Shown: positions 35,971 to 44,898 of the stretch, in pieces | How the letters are laid out: the number at the start of each line of letters is the position of its first letter | How positions within the stretch are numbered: position 1 is the stretch's first letter | Source of the DNA: an uncultured Paracoccaceae bacterium | GTDB taxonomy: Bacteria; Pseudomonadota; Alphaproteobacteria; Rhodobacterales; Rhodobacteraceae | NCBI GenBank assembly: GCA_947492475.1 | Contig: CANLNM010000006.1 | Span: 62,001 to 126,000, forward strand | Reading direction: 5' to 3' | Length of the DNA stretch: 64,000 bases | Made by a program: the position numbers and the translations under genes | The notes under the pieces: generated by a model | What the model saw: the letters and a program-made list of their open reading frames with translations, nothing else | Told to the model about the DNA's origin: nothing | Database searches by the model: none

Positions 35971-37326
35971 CTACATCACGCGGGAATGGCGGCCTTCTGG
36001 CATTGCGTAAGCATCCAGTTCCTGCGCCACCATCCGCGCAATCAGACGCGCGGATTGGGTGATTTTGAACCCGTTCGCATGGACGTCAATGCAGGGTTCA
36101 AACCGTTTCAACAGGGCGTCACACATGGCTTTTATGTCTGTGGTCTTCACGTCAAACCTGCGGCTGAGTTCACCGTAATCCAGTTCAAATCGGCACATGA
36201 TCATTTCAATCATCGCCGATCGCAAACTGTCATCGGCGGACATGTTGTGGCCCCGGATTGTGGCCAATTGCCCGGTCTGGATGGCGCTGCCGTATTTTGA
36301 CGATGTGGAATGGTTCTGCGCAAAGCCCTGCGGGTAGCGCGAAATGGCCGACGCCCCCATGCCGATCAGCACTTCGGATGTGTCATCCGTGTAGCCTTGG
36401 AAATTACGGCGCAGGGAATGGGTGCGATCCGCATCGGCCATGGTGTCGCCTTCGCGCGCATAATGGTCGATGCCAATTTCACGGTAGCCATCCCAGACAA
36501 ACAACCGACGGGCGATTTCAAACAGCTCTAGCCGCGCTTCGCTGTCGGGCAGGGCATCGGCGGGGATCATGACCTGCCGTTTGGCCATCCACGGCACATG
36601 CGCATAGCCATAAAGCGCCACGCGGTCCGGCCCAAGCGACAGGATTTTCTGTACAGAATCCGTCATGCGGGCGCGGGTCTGATGTGGCAACCCATAGAGG
36701 ATATCCATGTTCAGGCTGCGCACCCCAGCAGCGCGTAACATATCCACGACATCGCGGGTCTGTTCATAGCTTTGGATACGACCGATACATTCCTGCACCA
36801 CCGGATCAAAGTCCTGCACGCCGATGCTGGCGCGGGTCATGCCAATCGCTTTGAGCGCATCAATGCGGGCTTGGTCGACCTCTGTCGGGTCAATTTCCAC
36901 GGAAAATGTGATGTCATCTGCCCAAGGTCGAAACGTGGCCAGTTCCGCGCCCAGCTTGGCGATCATATCAGGGTTCAGCAGGGTCGGCGTACCGCCACCC
37001 AGATGGATTTGGGAAATCACAACGTCCTGTGGCAGTTGGGCTTTGACCAGTTCCATTTCGGTAATCAACATATCCAGATACGGGACCAATGGCCTGTCTG
37101 TGCTGGTGCCTTGGGTGCGACAGGCACAGAACCAACACAGCCGGCGGCAATAGGGAATGTGCAAATACAGCGACACACGGCTGCCCGTGGGAATGGCCTG
37201 CATCCAGCCAGCGACGGTGCTGTTATCAACACCTCCGGAAAAATGATTGGCAGGTGGATAGCTTGTGTAGCGGGGGACCCGCGCGTCAAACAGTCCCAGC
37301 TTACGTAAACTTTCAAGCGAAGCCAT
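35971..37326 (-). CDS. hemN: Oxygen-independent coproporphyrinogen III oxidase (HemN/HemZ)
   Basis: 451 residues. Radical SAM cysteines C60, C64 and C67 (IPYCRRLCWFC), then GGGTPTLL, SVEIDPTEV and MDILYGLPHQT, and the HemN C-terminal domain. It decarboxylates coproporphyrinogen III without oxygen, allowing heme synthesis when oxygen is low. It is divergent from fnrL with 67 bases between start codons, as in Rhodobacter. No FNR box was found in that gap. Confidence 0.95.
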   Translation of the reverse strand: MASLESLRKLGLFDARVPRYTSYPPANHFSGGVDNSTVAGWMQAIPTGSRVSLYLHIPYCRRLCWFCACRTQGTSTDRPLVPYLDMLITEMELVKAQLPQDVVISQIHLGGGTPTLLNPDMIAKLGAELATFRPWADDITFSVEIDPTEVDQARIDALKAIGMTRASIGVQDFDPVVQECIGRIQSYEQTRDVVDMLRAAGVRSLNMDILYGLPHQTRARMTDSVQKILSLGPDRVALYGYAHVPWMAKRQVMIPADALPDSEARLELFEIARRLFVWDGYREIGIDHYAREGDTMADADRTHSLRRNFQGYTDDTSEVLIGMGASAISRYPQGFAQNHSTSSKYGSAIQTGQLATIRGHNMSADDSLRSAMIEMIMCRFELDYGELSRRFDVKTTDIKAMCDALLKRFEPCIDVHANGFKITQSARLIARMVAQELDAYAMPEGRHSRVM

Positions 37327-37393
37327 TGTACATCCTTAGGTGTTTCGGGTTATTAAGGGGCATTAGTTTTTGGGAACCGGAGTACCGTCCCTC

Positions 37394-38131
37394 ATGAGCA
37401 AAGCCCTTGCTGATATCCAATGTAGAGAATGTCCCATTCGACACCGTGCCGTCTGTGCACGTTGCGAAGCTGACGAATTGCAGAAATTGGAAGAGATCAA
37501 GTATTATCGCAACTACGAAGCAGGTCAGGCGATCTGCTGGGCGGGCGATGATATGAGCTTTGTTGCGTCTGTGGTGCGGGGCGCTGCAACGCTGAGCCAA
37601 ACCATGGAAGACGGACGCACCCAAATGGTCGGGTTGTTGTTGTCGTCTGATTTTATTGGCCGTCCGGGCCGGGCGCAGTCGCCCTATGATGTGACGGCTG
37701 TTTCCGATGTGACGTTGTGCTGTTTCCGTCGCAAACCGTTTGAAACCATGATGATCGACACGCCGCACCTGTCGGAACGTCTGTTGGACATGACGCTGGA
37801 CGAACTGGATGCAGCGCGCGAATGGATGTTGATTCTGGGCCGCAAAACCGCGCGTGAAAAAATCGCGAGCCTGTTGGCGATCATTGCCCGCCGCGAAAGC
37901 ACGTTGGGCCTGATGGCACAAACCGGACCCGTTCTGGTTGAACTGCCCCTGACCCGCGAAGCGATGGCGGATTATCTGGGCCTGACGCTGGAAACGGTCA
38001 GCCGCCAGATTTCGGCGCTGAAACGCGATGGCATTATCGTGCTCGAAGGCAAACGCCGCATTCAGGTGCCGGATATGCATAAACTGGTTCTGGAAACCGG
38101 AGATGACGTAGACGGCGGCTTCATCGCCTGA
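37394..38131 (+). CDS. fnrL: FnrL, oxygen-sensing Crp/Fnr regulator
   Basis: 245 residues. Cysteines C10, C13, C21 and C24 (CRECPIRHRAVCARC) and C109/C110 are available for the 4Fe-4S cluster. A cyclic-nucleotide-type barrel is followed by the helix-turn-helix LTREAMADYLGLTLETVSRQISAL at about 193-216, where E, S and R contact TTGAT half-sites. It activates cco, heme and related genes at low oxygen. The gene next to hemN and cco defines FnrL rather than another paralogue. Confidence 0.95.
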   Translation: MSKALADIQCRECPIRHRAVCARCEADELQKLEEIKYYRNYEAGQAICWAGDDMSFVASVVRGAATLSQTMEDGRTQMVGLLLSSDFIGRPGRAQSPYDVTAVSDVTLCCFRRKPFETMMIDTPHLSERLLDMTLDELDAAREWMLILGRKTAREKIASLLAIIARRESTLGLMAQTGPVLVELPLTREAMADYLGLTLETVSRQISALKRDGIIVLEGKRRIQVPDMHKLVLETGDDVDGGFIA

Positions 38132-38139
38132 AGCCGCCG
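38113..38139 (+). terminator. Hairpin spanning the fnrL stop codon
   Basis: CGGCGGCTTCA (38113-38123) and TGAAGCCGCCG (38129-38139) form an 11-base stem with a five-base loop. The TGA stop is inside the right arm. It is followed by a C/T-rich run rather than T's, so it may be a weak terminator or protect the transcript end. Confidence 0.5.
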
Positions 38140-38196
38140 CGTCCTCTCTCCTCTGGGGTGCAAAAAATGCGGCCCCTTTCCCCGAGAGATCCGTCA

Positions 38197-39036
38197 TCAA
38201 TGCGCCATAAACAGCGGGATTTCCGACTGTTCCAGCATGTCACGCGTAGGTCCACCCAGCACGGCTTCGCGCAGGCGGGAATGTCCGTAGGCGCCCATCA
38301 CGATCATGTCGCAGTTATGTTCCTTGGCAAATCGGCTGAGGCATTCGGACACGCGCGGCAGGGTACGTGACAGGATTGATACCTCGGCGCGCACGCCGTG
38401 GCGGGCCAGCATCAACGTCACAGCGCCACCGGGATCGGATCGTTCTGGCGAATGGCTGGGGGGATCGACCATCACCACATCCACACGGTCTGCGGCCTGC
38501 ATCAAGGGCATGGCATAGCGCATGGCGGACAGGGCTTCGGCGCTTTCGTCCCATGCCAGTAGGATACGGCGCGGGTTAACGGGGGCTTCGGCATCGCTGT
38601 TGCAGACCAGAACCGGGGCGCGGGTGCCAAACAGGGCCGCCTCTAGGACGGAAACCTGCAACGGGGTCGCGCCTTTGCCATAAGGTTTTGCACAGACGAT
38701 CAGGTCGGAATAGCGGGCAATCCGGCCGATGCCGGAATCAAGTCCCAGATGCGGCATGATCACACCTTCGACGGCGACATTGGGAATGTCCTGAGGAATG
38801 ATCGCATTGACCCAATCGACCAGTTCACCGGCCTGCGCGCGCGCCTCGGCAACACCAGTTTCCATAATGATCGCCGCAGATCCGGCTGGCAATGGTTCGT
38901 AGCGGGCAGGGTCCACACCCAGACAATGCACGTCCAGATGGCCGTCGCAGCGATCCGCCACCGCCCGCGCAGAGGCCAAAGGCGCGGCATCCGTGGCTTG
39001 GTCTGTGACGATGATCGAAACGGATTTGTACCCCAT
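38197..39036 (-). CDS. Universal stress protein, tandem UspA domains
   Basis: 279 residues with two Usp-like folds. The N-terminal one lacks a clear nucleotide loop. The C-terminal one has ILLAWDESAEALSAMRYAMPL and IVMGAYGHSRLREAVLGGPT, close to the ATP-binding G-x2-G-x9-G pattern. Usp genes beside ccoN are typical of oxygen-regulated clusters. The start at 39036 has AAGGAG upstream. The FnrL box at 39125 lies between it and ccoN and could serve both. Confidence 0.9.
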   Translation of the reverse strand: MGYKSVSIIVTDQATDAAPLASARAVADRCDGHLDVHCLGVDPARYEPLPAGSAAIIMETGVAEARAQAGELVDWVNAIIPQDIPNVAVEGVIMPHLGLDSGIGRIARYSDLIVCAKPYGKGATPLQVSVLEAALFGTRAPVLVCNSDAEAPVNPRRILLAWDESAEALSAMRYAMPLMQAADRVDVVMVDPPSHSPERSDPGGAVTLMLARHGVRAEVSILSRTLPRVSECLSRFAKEHNCDMIVMGAYGHSRLREAVLGGPTRDMLEQSEIPLFMAH

Positions 39037-39124
39037 AACGGTTCTCCTTGGTTGACACACCGCTATTCTCCCTGACTGGGGCGCAGCTTTGTATGATGAC
39101 TATCAACCTGCGAGCGCAAATTAA

Positions 39125-39138
39125 TTGATTTGGATCAA
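39125..39138. promoter_or_regulatory. FnrL box upstream of ccoN
   Basis: TTGAT-TTGG-ATCAA is a perfect match to the FNR consensus TTGAT-N4-ATCAA. It is 88 bases before the ccoN start codon and 88 bases before the divergent uspA start. Confidence 0.93.
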
Positions 39139-39226
39139 GGTAGCGCTTGCTTGGGGGTGAGAAACCCAACTCATAGCAAAAGGCGCATGCGACTCGTCGT
39201 GTGGGCAAAAAAAGGGAACGCTTCTC

Positions 39227-40828
39227 ATGTGGGATTGGATCAAGATTGTGGCGCTGGGGGTTATCACCCTTTTCGCTGCGCTTGCTGCGAACTGGGCCCG
39301 CGACCTGGCTTATCAGGTCCACGCTCTGATCGTTATGGCCGTCGCCGCTGGATTATTTATCTGGACGGTGCGCAAAACTGGGGACGCTCCGGCGCCTCGA
39401 ACGGATGCATATATGGACGGTGTCGTCCGATATGGTGTCATCGCAACCGCCTTTTGGGGTTTGGCAGGATTTCTGGTCGGGACGTTTATCGCGTTTCAGC
39501 TGGCCTTTCCGGCGCTGAACTTTGATTTCTTACAAGGCTACGGTAACTTTGGGCGGTTACGTCCCTTGCACACTTCGGCGGTGATTTTTGCGTTTGGTGG
39601 CAACGCCTTGATCGCAACTTCGTTCTACATCGTGCAGCGCACCAGCGCGACACGGCTGTGGGGTGGCAATCTGGCGTGGTTCGTTTTCTGGGGCTACAAC
39701 CTGTTCATCGTTTTGGCCGCAACCGGCTATCTGATGGGTGCAACCCAATCCAAAGAATATGCCGAACCTGAATGGTATGTCGATATCTGGCTGACCATCG
39801 TCTGGGTGGCCTATCTGGCGATTTACCTTGGCACGATCATGAAACGCAAAGAGCCCCACATCTATGTGGCCAACTGGTTCTTCTTGTCGTTCATCGTCAC
39901 CGTGGCGATGCTGCACCTGATCAACAACCTGTCGATCCCGGTTAGCGTCTTTGGCTCCAAATCTGTTCAGCTGTTTTCGGGTGTGCAGGATGCGATGACC
40001 CAGTGGTGGTATGGCCACAATGCGGTTGGCTTCTTCCTGACGGCGGGCTTCTTGGGCATGATGTACTACTTTGTGCCAAAACAGGCCGAACGCCCTGTGT
40101 TCAGCTACAAATTGTCGATCATTCACTTCTGGGCGCTGATCTTTCTTTATATCTGGGCCGGTCCACACCATCTGCACTACACTGCGTTGCCGGATTGGGC
40201 ATCGACCCTTGGCATGGTGTTCTCGATCGTGCTGTGGATGCCGTCATGGGGTGGGATGATCAACGGTCTGATGACGTTGTCAGGCGCGTGGGATAAAATC
40301 CGCACCGATCCGATCATCCGGATGATGGTGATTTCCATCGGCTTTTACGGCATGTCCACATTTGAGGGCCCGATGATGTCGATCCGTGCGGTCAATTCCT
40401 TGTCGCACTACACTGACTGGACCATTGGTCACGTGCATTCTGGTGCTTTGGGCTGGAACGGGATGATCACCTTCTCGGCGCTCTACTTCCTGACACCACG
40501 CCTGTGGAACAAAGACCGCCTGTATTCCCTGTCTTTGGTCAGCTGGCATTTCTGGTTGGCGACAATCGGGATCATTCTTTATGCCGCCTCAATGTGGGTC
40601 ACCGGCATCATGGAAGGCCTGATGTGGCGCGAAGTTGATGCGCAAGGGTTCCTTGTGAATTCGTTCGCTGACACCGTTGCTGCGAAGTTCCCGATGTATG
40701 TTGTGCGTGGCTTGGGCGGTGTTCTGTTCCTCGCTGGTGCATTGATCATGTGTTATAACCTGTGGATGACAGCCTTTAGCAAACGCGTACCTAGCGCGTC
40801 TGCTGCTGCTGCCGTTCCCGCCGAATAA
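39227..40828 (+). CDS. ccoN: cbb3-type cytochrome c oxidase subunit I
   Basis: 533 residues, about twelve membrane helices. Heme and copper ligand histidines appear in [34 protein letters not shown], and [19 protein letters not shown]. CcoN is the catalytic heme b/b3-CuB subunit reducing oxygen to water with high affinity, in the inner membrane. First gene of ccoNOQP, preceded by a perfect FnrL box. Confidence 0.98.
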   Translation: MWDWIKIVALGVITLFAALAANWARDLAYQVHALIVMAVAAGLFIWTVRKTGDAPAPRTDAYMDGVVRYGVIATAFWGLAGFLVGTFIAFQLAFPALNFDFLQGYGNFGRLRPLHTSAVIFAFGGNALIATSFYIVQRTSATRLWGGNLAWFVFWGYNLFIVLAATGYLMGATQSKEYAEPEWYVDIWLTIVWVAYLAIYLGTIMKRKEPHIYVANWFFLSFIVTVAMLHLINNLSIPVSVFGSKSVQLFSGVQDAMTQWWYGHNAVGFFLTAGFLGMMYYFVPKQAERPVFSYKLSIIHFWALIFLYIWAGPHHLHYTALPDWASTLGMVFSIVLWMPSWGGMINGLMTLSGAWDKIRTDPIIRMMVISIGFYGMSTFEGPMMSIRAVNSLSHYTDWTIGHVHSGALGWNGMITFSALYFLTPRLWNKDRLYSLSLVSWHFWLATIGIILYAASMWVTGIMEGLMWREVDAQGFLVNSFADTVAAKFPMYVVRGLGGVLFLAGALIMCYNLWMTAFSKRVPSASAAAAVPAE

Positions 40829-40839
40829 GGAGACGACCA

Positions 40840-41565
40840 ATGGGTATTCTTGATCGTCATAAGGTTCTTGAAAAGAACGCCACCCTGCTGCTGGTATGCA
40901 GTTTAGGCGTGGTCACAATCGGTGGGCTGGTGGAAATTGCTCCGCTGTTCTACCTGGAAAACACCATTGAGGATGTGGAGGGCATGCGCCCCTATTCCCC
41001 ACTGGAACTGGTCGGTCGCGATATTTACATTCGCGAAGGCTGCTATGTCTGCCACAGCCAGATGATCCGCCCGATGCGCGACGAAGTCGAGCGTTACGGT
41101 CATTATTCGCTGGCGGCGGAATCCATGTATGACCACCCTTTCCAATGGGGGTCCAAACGGACCGGGCCGGATCTGGCACGGGTTGGGGGGCGCTATTCGG
41201 ATGAATGGCACGTCCTGCACCTGAACGATCCCCAAGCTGTGGTTCCTGAATCTGTGATGCCGAAATATGCGTTCTTAAACGACACCATGTTAGAGCCCAC
41301 ATATATTCAGGACCTGCTGGAAACGCACCGTATGGTGGGTGTGCCTTACACTGATGAAATGATCGAAAACGCACAGGCCGACTTTGTGGCTCAGGCGGAT
41401 CCTTTCTCGGATTGGGACGGTCTGGTTGAACGTTATCCGGGCACCCAGGTGCGCAATTTCGACAATGCCGATGGCATTTCTGAAATGGACGCATTGGTGG
41501 CGTATCTGCAAATTCTGGGCACTATGGTCGACTTCTCGACCTTTACCCCAGATGCAAGCCGCTAG
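40840..41565 (+). CDS. ccoO: cbb3-type cytochrome c oxidase subunit II (mono-heme)
   Basis: 241 residues. A single N-terminal membrane helix (about 14-34) and one heme c site C68-Y-V-C71-H72, with Met ligand likely in SVMPKYAFL. It passes electrons from CcoP to CcoN at the periplasmic face. AAGGAG before the ATG. Eleven bases after ccoN. Confidence 0.98.
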   Translation: MGILDRHKVLEKNATLLLVCSLGVVTIGGLVEIAPLFYLENTIEDVEGMRPYSPLELVGRDIYIREGCYVCHSQMIRPMRDEVERYGHYSLAAESMYDHPFQWGSKRTGPDLARVGGRYSDEWHVLHLNDPQAVVPESVMPKYAFLNDTMLEPTYIQDLLETHRMVGVPYTDEMIENAQADFVAQADPFSDWDGLVERYPGTQVRNFDNADGISEMDALVAYLQILGTMVDFSTFTPDASR

Positions 41566-41574
41566 GGGGTCGAC

Positions 41575-41775
41575 ATGGATACATATTCGATCTTCAGGGA
41601 AATCGCGGACAGCTGGGTTCTGCTGGCAATGTTCGTCTTTTTCGGTGGCGTGGTGGCCTGGGCGTTTCGCCCCGGATCCCGCGCCATCCACCAAGACGTC
41701 GCCAACGTTCCGTTCCGCCATGATGACGCGCCTGCGCCTGACGTAGCGCCCAAAATTTCGGAGGCTCAGTCATGA
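41575..41775 (+). CDS. ccoQ: cbb3-type oxidase subunit IV
   Basis: 66 residues with one membrane helix (about 14-31, WVLLAMFVFFGGVVAWAF) followed by a short acidic and Pro-rich tail, the usual CcoQ/FixQ layout. It stabilises the oxidase and in Rhodobacter affects oxygen signalling. Stop overlaps the ccoP ATG by four bases. Confidence 0.95.
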   Translation: MDTYSIFREIADSWVLLAMFVFFGGVVAWAFRPGSRAIHQDVANVPFRHDDAPAPDVAPKISEAQS

Positions 41776-42653
41776 GCAAACAAGACAACAACACACCGCA
41801 GGACCCGGATACAACCGGCCATTCCTGGGACGGGATTGAGGAATTCGACAATCCGCTCCCGCGTTGGTGGCTCTGGGTGTTTTACGCAACCATCGTTTGG
41901 GCGATCCTTTATACGGTTGCTTATCCTGCATGGCCTCTGGCCAAACAGGCCACCGCGGGTTTTCTGGGCTATTCCACCCGAGGCGAAGTGGCCGAACAGA
42001 TTGCCATTGTGGATGAACAAAACGCCGCTTTGGTTGAAAAACTGGCTTCCGCTGACATGCTTGCTATCACGGATGACACCGAATTAAACGGCTTTGCGCG
42101 CAATATGGGCGCGGCTGTGTTTCGCGCCAATTGTTCGCAATGTCACGGTTCCGGTGCATCGGGTGCGTTTGGTTTCCCGAACTTGCTGGATGATGACTGG
42201 CTGTGGGGTGGCACCATTGATGACATCGTTCTGACGGTCACACATGGCGTGCGCAACGAAGATTCCTTTGATGCGCGTTGGTCAGAAATGCCCGCCTTTG
42301 GTGAAATCCTGTCTGAGGAAGAAATCACACAAGTCGTTGCATTTGTGCGTCAATTGTCCGGTCAGGACGCGGATGCCGCATTGGCCAGCGCTGGTGAACC
42401 GATCTATATGAACGAATGTTCTGCCTGCCACATGGAAGACGGCACAGGCGATCGGTTCCAAGGGGCGCCAAACTTGTCTGATGCGATCTGGCTCTATGGC
42501 GGTGACGAAGCCACCCTCACGGAAACTGTCACCAATGCCCGTTTCGGCGTCATGCCCGCCTGGAGCGAAGAGTTCAACGCAGCCTTTGGTCTGACACCTG
42601 CTGAAATCAACGCGGTGTCGGCCTATGTCCACCAATTGGGCGGCGGCGAATAA
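41772..42653 (+). CDS. ccoP: cbb3-type oxidase subunit III (di-heme)
   Basis: 293 residues. An N-terminal membrane hairpin (WLWVFYATIVWAILYTVAYP) and two heme c sites: CSQCH at 121-125 and CSACH at 216-220. It takes electrons from cytochrome c and hands them to CcoO. Ends the structural operon. A strong terminator follows at 42676. Confidence 0.98.
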   Translation: MSKQDNNTPQDPDTTGHSWDGIEEFDNPLPRWWLWVFYATIVWAILYTVAYPAWPLAKQATAGFLGYSTRGEVAEQIAIVDEQNAALVEKLASADMLAITDDTELNGFARNMGAAVFRANCSQCHGSGASGAFGFPNLLDDDWLWGGTIDDIVLTVTHGVRNEDSFDARWSEMPAFGEILSEEEITQVVAFVRQLSGQDADAALASAGEPIYMNECSACHMEDGTGDRFQGAPNLSDAIWLYGGDEATLTETVTNARFGVMPAWSEEFNAAFGLTPAEINAVSAYVHQLGGGE

Positions 42654-42675
42654 TCAAACCACAGCTGATGTGGCG

Positions 42676-42711
42676 AAACCGGGCTTGCTGTTGCAGGCCC
42701 GGTTTTGTTTT
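42676..42711 (+). terminator. Rho-independent terminator after ccoP
   Basis: AAACCGGGC (42676-42684) and GCCCGGTTT (42697-42705) pair perfectly and are followed by TGTTTT. It separates ccoNOQP from the downstream candidate small RNA and ccoG. Confidence 0.85.
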
Positions 42712-42754
42712 GGGCAAAGGGGCGCTGCGCCTTGGTTAGATCAACCTGTTCCGT

Positions 42755-42768
42755 TTGATGCATGTCAA
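42755..42768. promoter_or_regulatory. FnrL-like box before candidate small RNA
   Basis: TTGAT-GCAT-GTCAA matches the FNR consensus at 9 of 10 defined positions and retains the TTG-N8-CAA core used by FnrL. It lies between the ccoP terminator and the second terminator at 42855, where no protein gene exists. Confidence 0.6.
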
Positions 42769-42802
42769 AGAAACCCCAGCCAGAATCATCCACAAAGACC
42801 CC

Positions 42803-42881
42803 GAGTAATCTTCTCTCCCCGATGGGCCAACCTTCCCGGTCCATCGAACCTTTTAGCGGCGCTTTTGGCGCCGCTTTTTTT
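42803..42881 (+). ncRNA. Candidate FnrL-linked small RNA between ccoP and ccoG
   Basis: No reading frame with a ribosome binding site fits here. The segment has a pyrimidine-rich single strand (TCTTCTCTCCCC, about 42809-42820), a stem CGATGGGCC (42820-42828) with GGTCCATCG (42838-42846) closing a nine-base AACCTTCCC loop, and a terminator hairpin. C/U-rich loops of this kind pair with Shine-Dalgarno regions in alphaproteobacterial riboregulators. The 5-prime end is estimated from an FnrL site at about -41 and could be some 20 bases later. Existence is inference. Confidence 0.5.
42855..42881 (+). terminator. Strong Rho-independent terminator upstream of ccoG
   Basis: AGCGGCGC (42855-42862) and GCGCCGCT (42868-42875) with a TTTTG loop, followed by six T's. 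It is the second terminator in this gap, 170 bases after the first, so it must end a transcript starting between them or readthrough from ccoP. Confidence 0.9.
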
Positions 42882-42946
42882 CTGCCTGATTGTCACATGT
42901 GACAACCCGCCCAAAGACCACAAAATTGCGATGGATTATGGTCAAC

Positions 42947-42960
42947 TTGACTTGAATCAA
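42947..42960. promoter_or_regulatory. FnrL box upstream of ccoG
   Basis: TTGAC-TTGA-ATCAA differs from the FNR consensus at one base. It is 66 bases before the ccoG start, the position reported for the rdxB/ccoG promoter of Rhodobacter-type loci. Confidence 0.85.
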
Positions 42961-43025
42961 GGCCGCAATTGCCTGCCGGTCTAAAAGATCAAGCAAAACT
43001 ATAGCTTTTATGCCAGGACCCAGAA

Positions 43026-44441
43026 ATGAGCCAGCCAGACGCCCCACAGCTCTACGCCAAGCGCGAGCCGGTTTTTCCACGTAAAGTCAAAGGCTTCTTC
43101 AGAAATATGAAGTGGGTCATAATGGCGATTACCTTGGGGATTTACTATCTGACCCCAATGATTCGCTGGGATCGTGGTCCATCGTTGCCGGATCAGGCCG
43201 TGTTGATCGATTTGGCCAATCGCCGGTTCTATTTCTTCTGGATCGAAATCTGGCCGCATGAGTTTTACTTCATTGCCGGGCTGCTGATCATGGCCGGTTT
43301 GGGGCTGTTTTTGTTCACCTCGGCGCTGGGCCGAGTTTGGTGCGGCTATGCCTGCCCGCAAACGGTTTGGACGGATTTGTTTATCCTGACGGAACGCTGG
43401 ATCGAAGGCGACCGCAACGCGCGTGTCCGACTGTGGAACGCCAAATGGGACGCCAAGAAAATTCGCCTGAGGATCACCAAATATGTGATCTGGGTGCTGA
43501 TCGGTCTGGCGACCGGCGGCGCGTGGGTGTTTTATTTTGCCGATGCGCCCACATTGGCGATGGCGCTGGTCACGGGCACGGCCAATCCAATCGCCTATAC
43601 AACAATGGCCATTTTGGCTGTCTCAACTGTGTTTTTCGGCGGGATCGCCCGCGAACAGGTCTGCATCTATGCCTGCCCATGGCCGCGTATTCAGGCCGCA
43701 ATGATCGACGAAGACACCATCGTGATCGGCTATCGCGAATGGCGCGGTGAACCGCGCGGCAAAGGCAAAAAGCGTGACGATATGGGCGATTGCATTGATT
43801 GCATGGCCTGCGTGAATGTCTGCCCAGTTGGGATCGATATCCGCGACGGTCAGCAAATGGCCTGTATCACCTGCGGTCTGTGCATTGATGCCTGCGATGA
43901 CATGATGGACAAAGTCGGCAAACCACGTGGTTTGGTTGATTATTTCGCCCTGAAAGACGAAGCCAAAGAACGCGCGGGTGAGCCGCCGATCAATGTGTGG
44001 AAACACATCCTGCGGCCGCGTACTATTCTTTATACGTCGCTGTGGTCGCTGGTTGGATTTGCCTTGGTGTTTGCGCTATTTATCCGTCCGGATATCGACA
44101 TGACTGTTGCACCTGTGCGCAATCCGACCTTTGTGATGCAATCGGATGGCACGATCCAGAACACCTACGAAGTCCGCCTGCGGAACAAACACGGGGATGA
44201 CCGCGAATTCCACATGTCGCTCAGTTCGGATGAAATTCTGAGGATTGATTTGGAAGGCACGCATGAACGGGTTACAACTGTGCCCGCTGACAGCACCAAA
44301 CTGGTGCGTGTCTTTGTCAGCGCCCGGACCCAAGATCCGGCATCTTCGGCGGAACGGACTGATTTCCGGCTCTGGGTTGAGGATCTGAATGGCAACGAAC
44401 GGTCCTATGTGGACACCCACTTTATTGGGAAAGGAAACTGA
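43026..44441 (+). CDS. ccoG: Cytochrome c oxidase accessory protein CcoG (FixG/RdxB)
   Basis: 471 residues. Membrane helices bracket two 4Fe-4S ferredoxin motifs: C256, C259, C262 and C266 (CIDCMACVNVCP), and C280, C283, C286 and C290 (CITCGLCIDAC). The N-terminal membrane part includes WCGYACPQTVWTD, and the C terminus is a periplasmic immunoglobulin-like domain. CcoG reduces copper for oxidase assembly. First of ccoGHIS. Confidence 0.97.
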   Translation: MSQPDAPQLYAKREPVFPRKVKGFFRNMKWVIMAITLGIYYLTPMIRWDRGPSLPDQAVLIDLANRRFYFFWIEIWPHEFYFIAGLLIMAGLGLFLFTSALGRVWCGYACPQTVWTDLFILTERWIEGDRNARVRLWNAKWDAKKIRLRITKYVIWVLIGLATGGAWVFYFADAPTLAMALVTGTANPIAYTTMAILAVSTVFFGGIAREQVCIYACPWPRIQAAMIDEDTIVIGYREWRGEPRGKGKKRDDMGDCIDCMACVNVCPVGIDIRDGQQMACITCGLCIDACDDMMDKVGKPRGLVDYFALKDEAKERAGEPPINVWKHILRPRTILYTSLWSLVGFALVFALFIRPDIDMTVAPVRNPTFVMQSDGTIQNTYEVRLRNKHGDDREFHMSLSSDEILRIDLEGTHERVTTVPADSTKLVRVFVSARTQDPASSAERTDFRLWVEDLNGNERSYVDTHFIGKGN

Positions 44442-44442
44442 T

Positions 44443-44898
44443 ATGGCCCGCGAATTGACAGGCAAACATGTGCTGATCGGGATGGTGGTGGCGTTTAGCA
44501 TTATCATCGGGGTGAATGTTCTGATGGCAACACAGGCGATCCGCACCTTTCCGGGGCTAGAGGTGAAAAATTCCTACGTGGCCAGCCAGAATTTTGACGC
44601 GGATCGCGCGGCGCAATTGGCCTTGGGCTGGGATGTCTCGGCCAAGGTGGAACAAGGCGAATTGCTGTTGTCGATTGTGGATGCAGACGGCACCCCGGTT
44701 GATCCAACATCCATCACCGGCACCTTTGGGCGCGCGACATCCGTGCAGGATGATCAGACACCTGACTTTACCTTTGATGGGAATGTGCACCGTGCGCCTG
44801 TGACCACAAATGGCGGCAATTGGAACCTACGCATGGTGGCGGTTGCACCTGATGGCACCGAATTTCGGCAACGCGTTGTGGTTTACGTCGCACAATGA
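44443..44898 (+). CDS. ccoH: FixH family protein CcoH
   Basis: 151 residues from an ATG after AAAGGAAACTG. One membrane helix (about 8-28, HVLIGMVVAFSIIIGVNVLM) and a periplasmic beta domain (FPGLEVKNSYVASQNFD, VTTNGGNWNLRMVA). FixH/CcoH is needed for cbb3 assembly and contacts the oxidase and CcoI. Two bases after ccoG; overlaps ccoI by four. Confidence 0.95.
   Translation: MARELTGKHVLIGMVVAFSIIIGVNVLMATQAIRTFPGLEVKNSYVASQNFDADRAAQLALGWDVSAKVEQGELLLSIVDADGTPVDPTSITGTFGRATSVQDDQTPDFTFDGNVHRAPVTTNGGNWNLRMVAVAPDGTEFRQRVVVYVAQ

Noticed and set aside
38140-38196. Possible terminator for uspA between fnrL and uspA stops
   Set aside because: GGGG and CCCC stretches can pair around an A-rich loop, but the stem is short and there is no T-run on the minus strand.
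42731-42743. TTGGTTAGATCAA as another FNR box
   Set aside because: Only the ATCAA half matches and the spacing is one base short. The site at 42755-42768 is much better.
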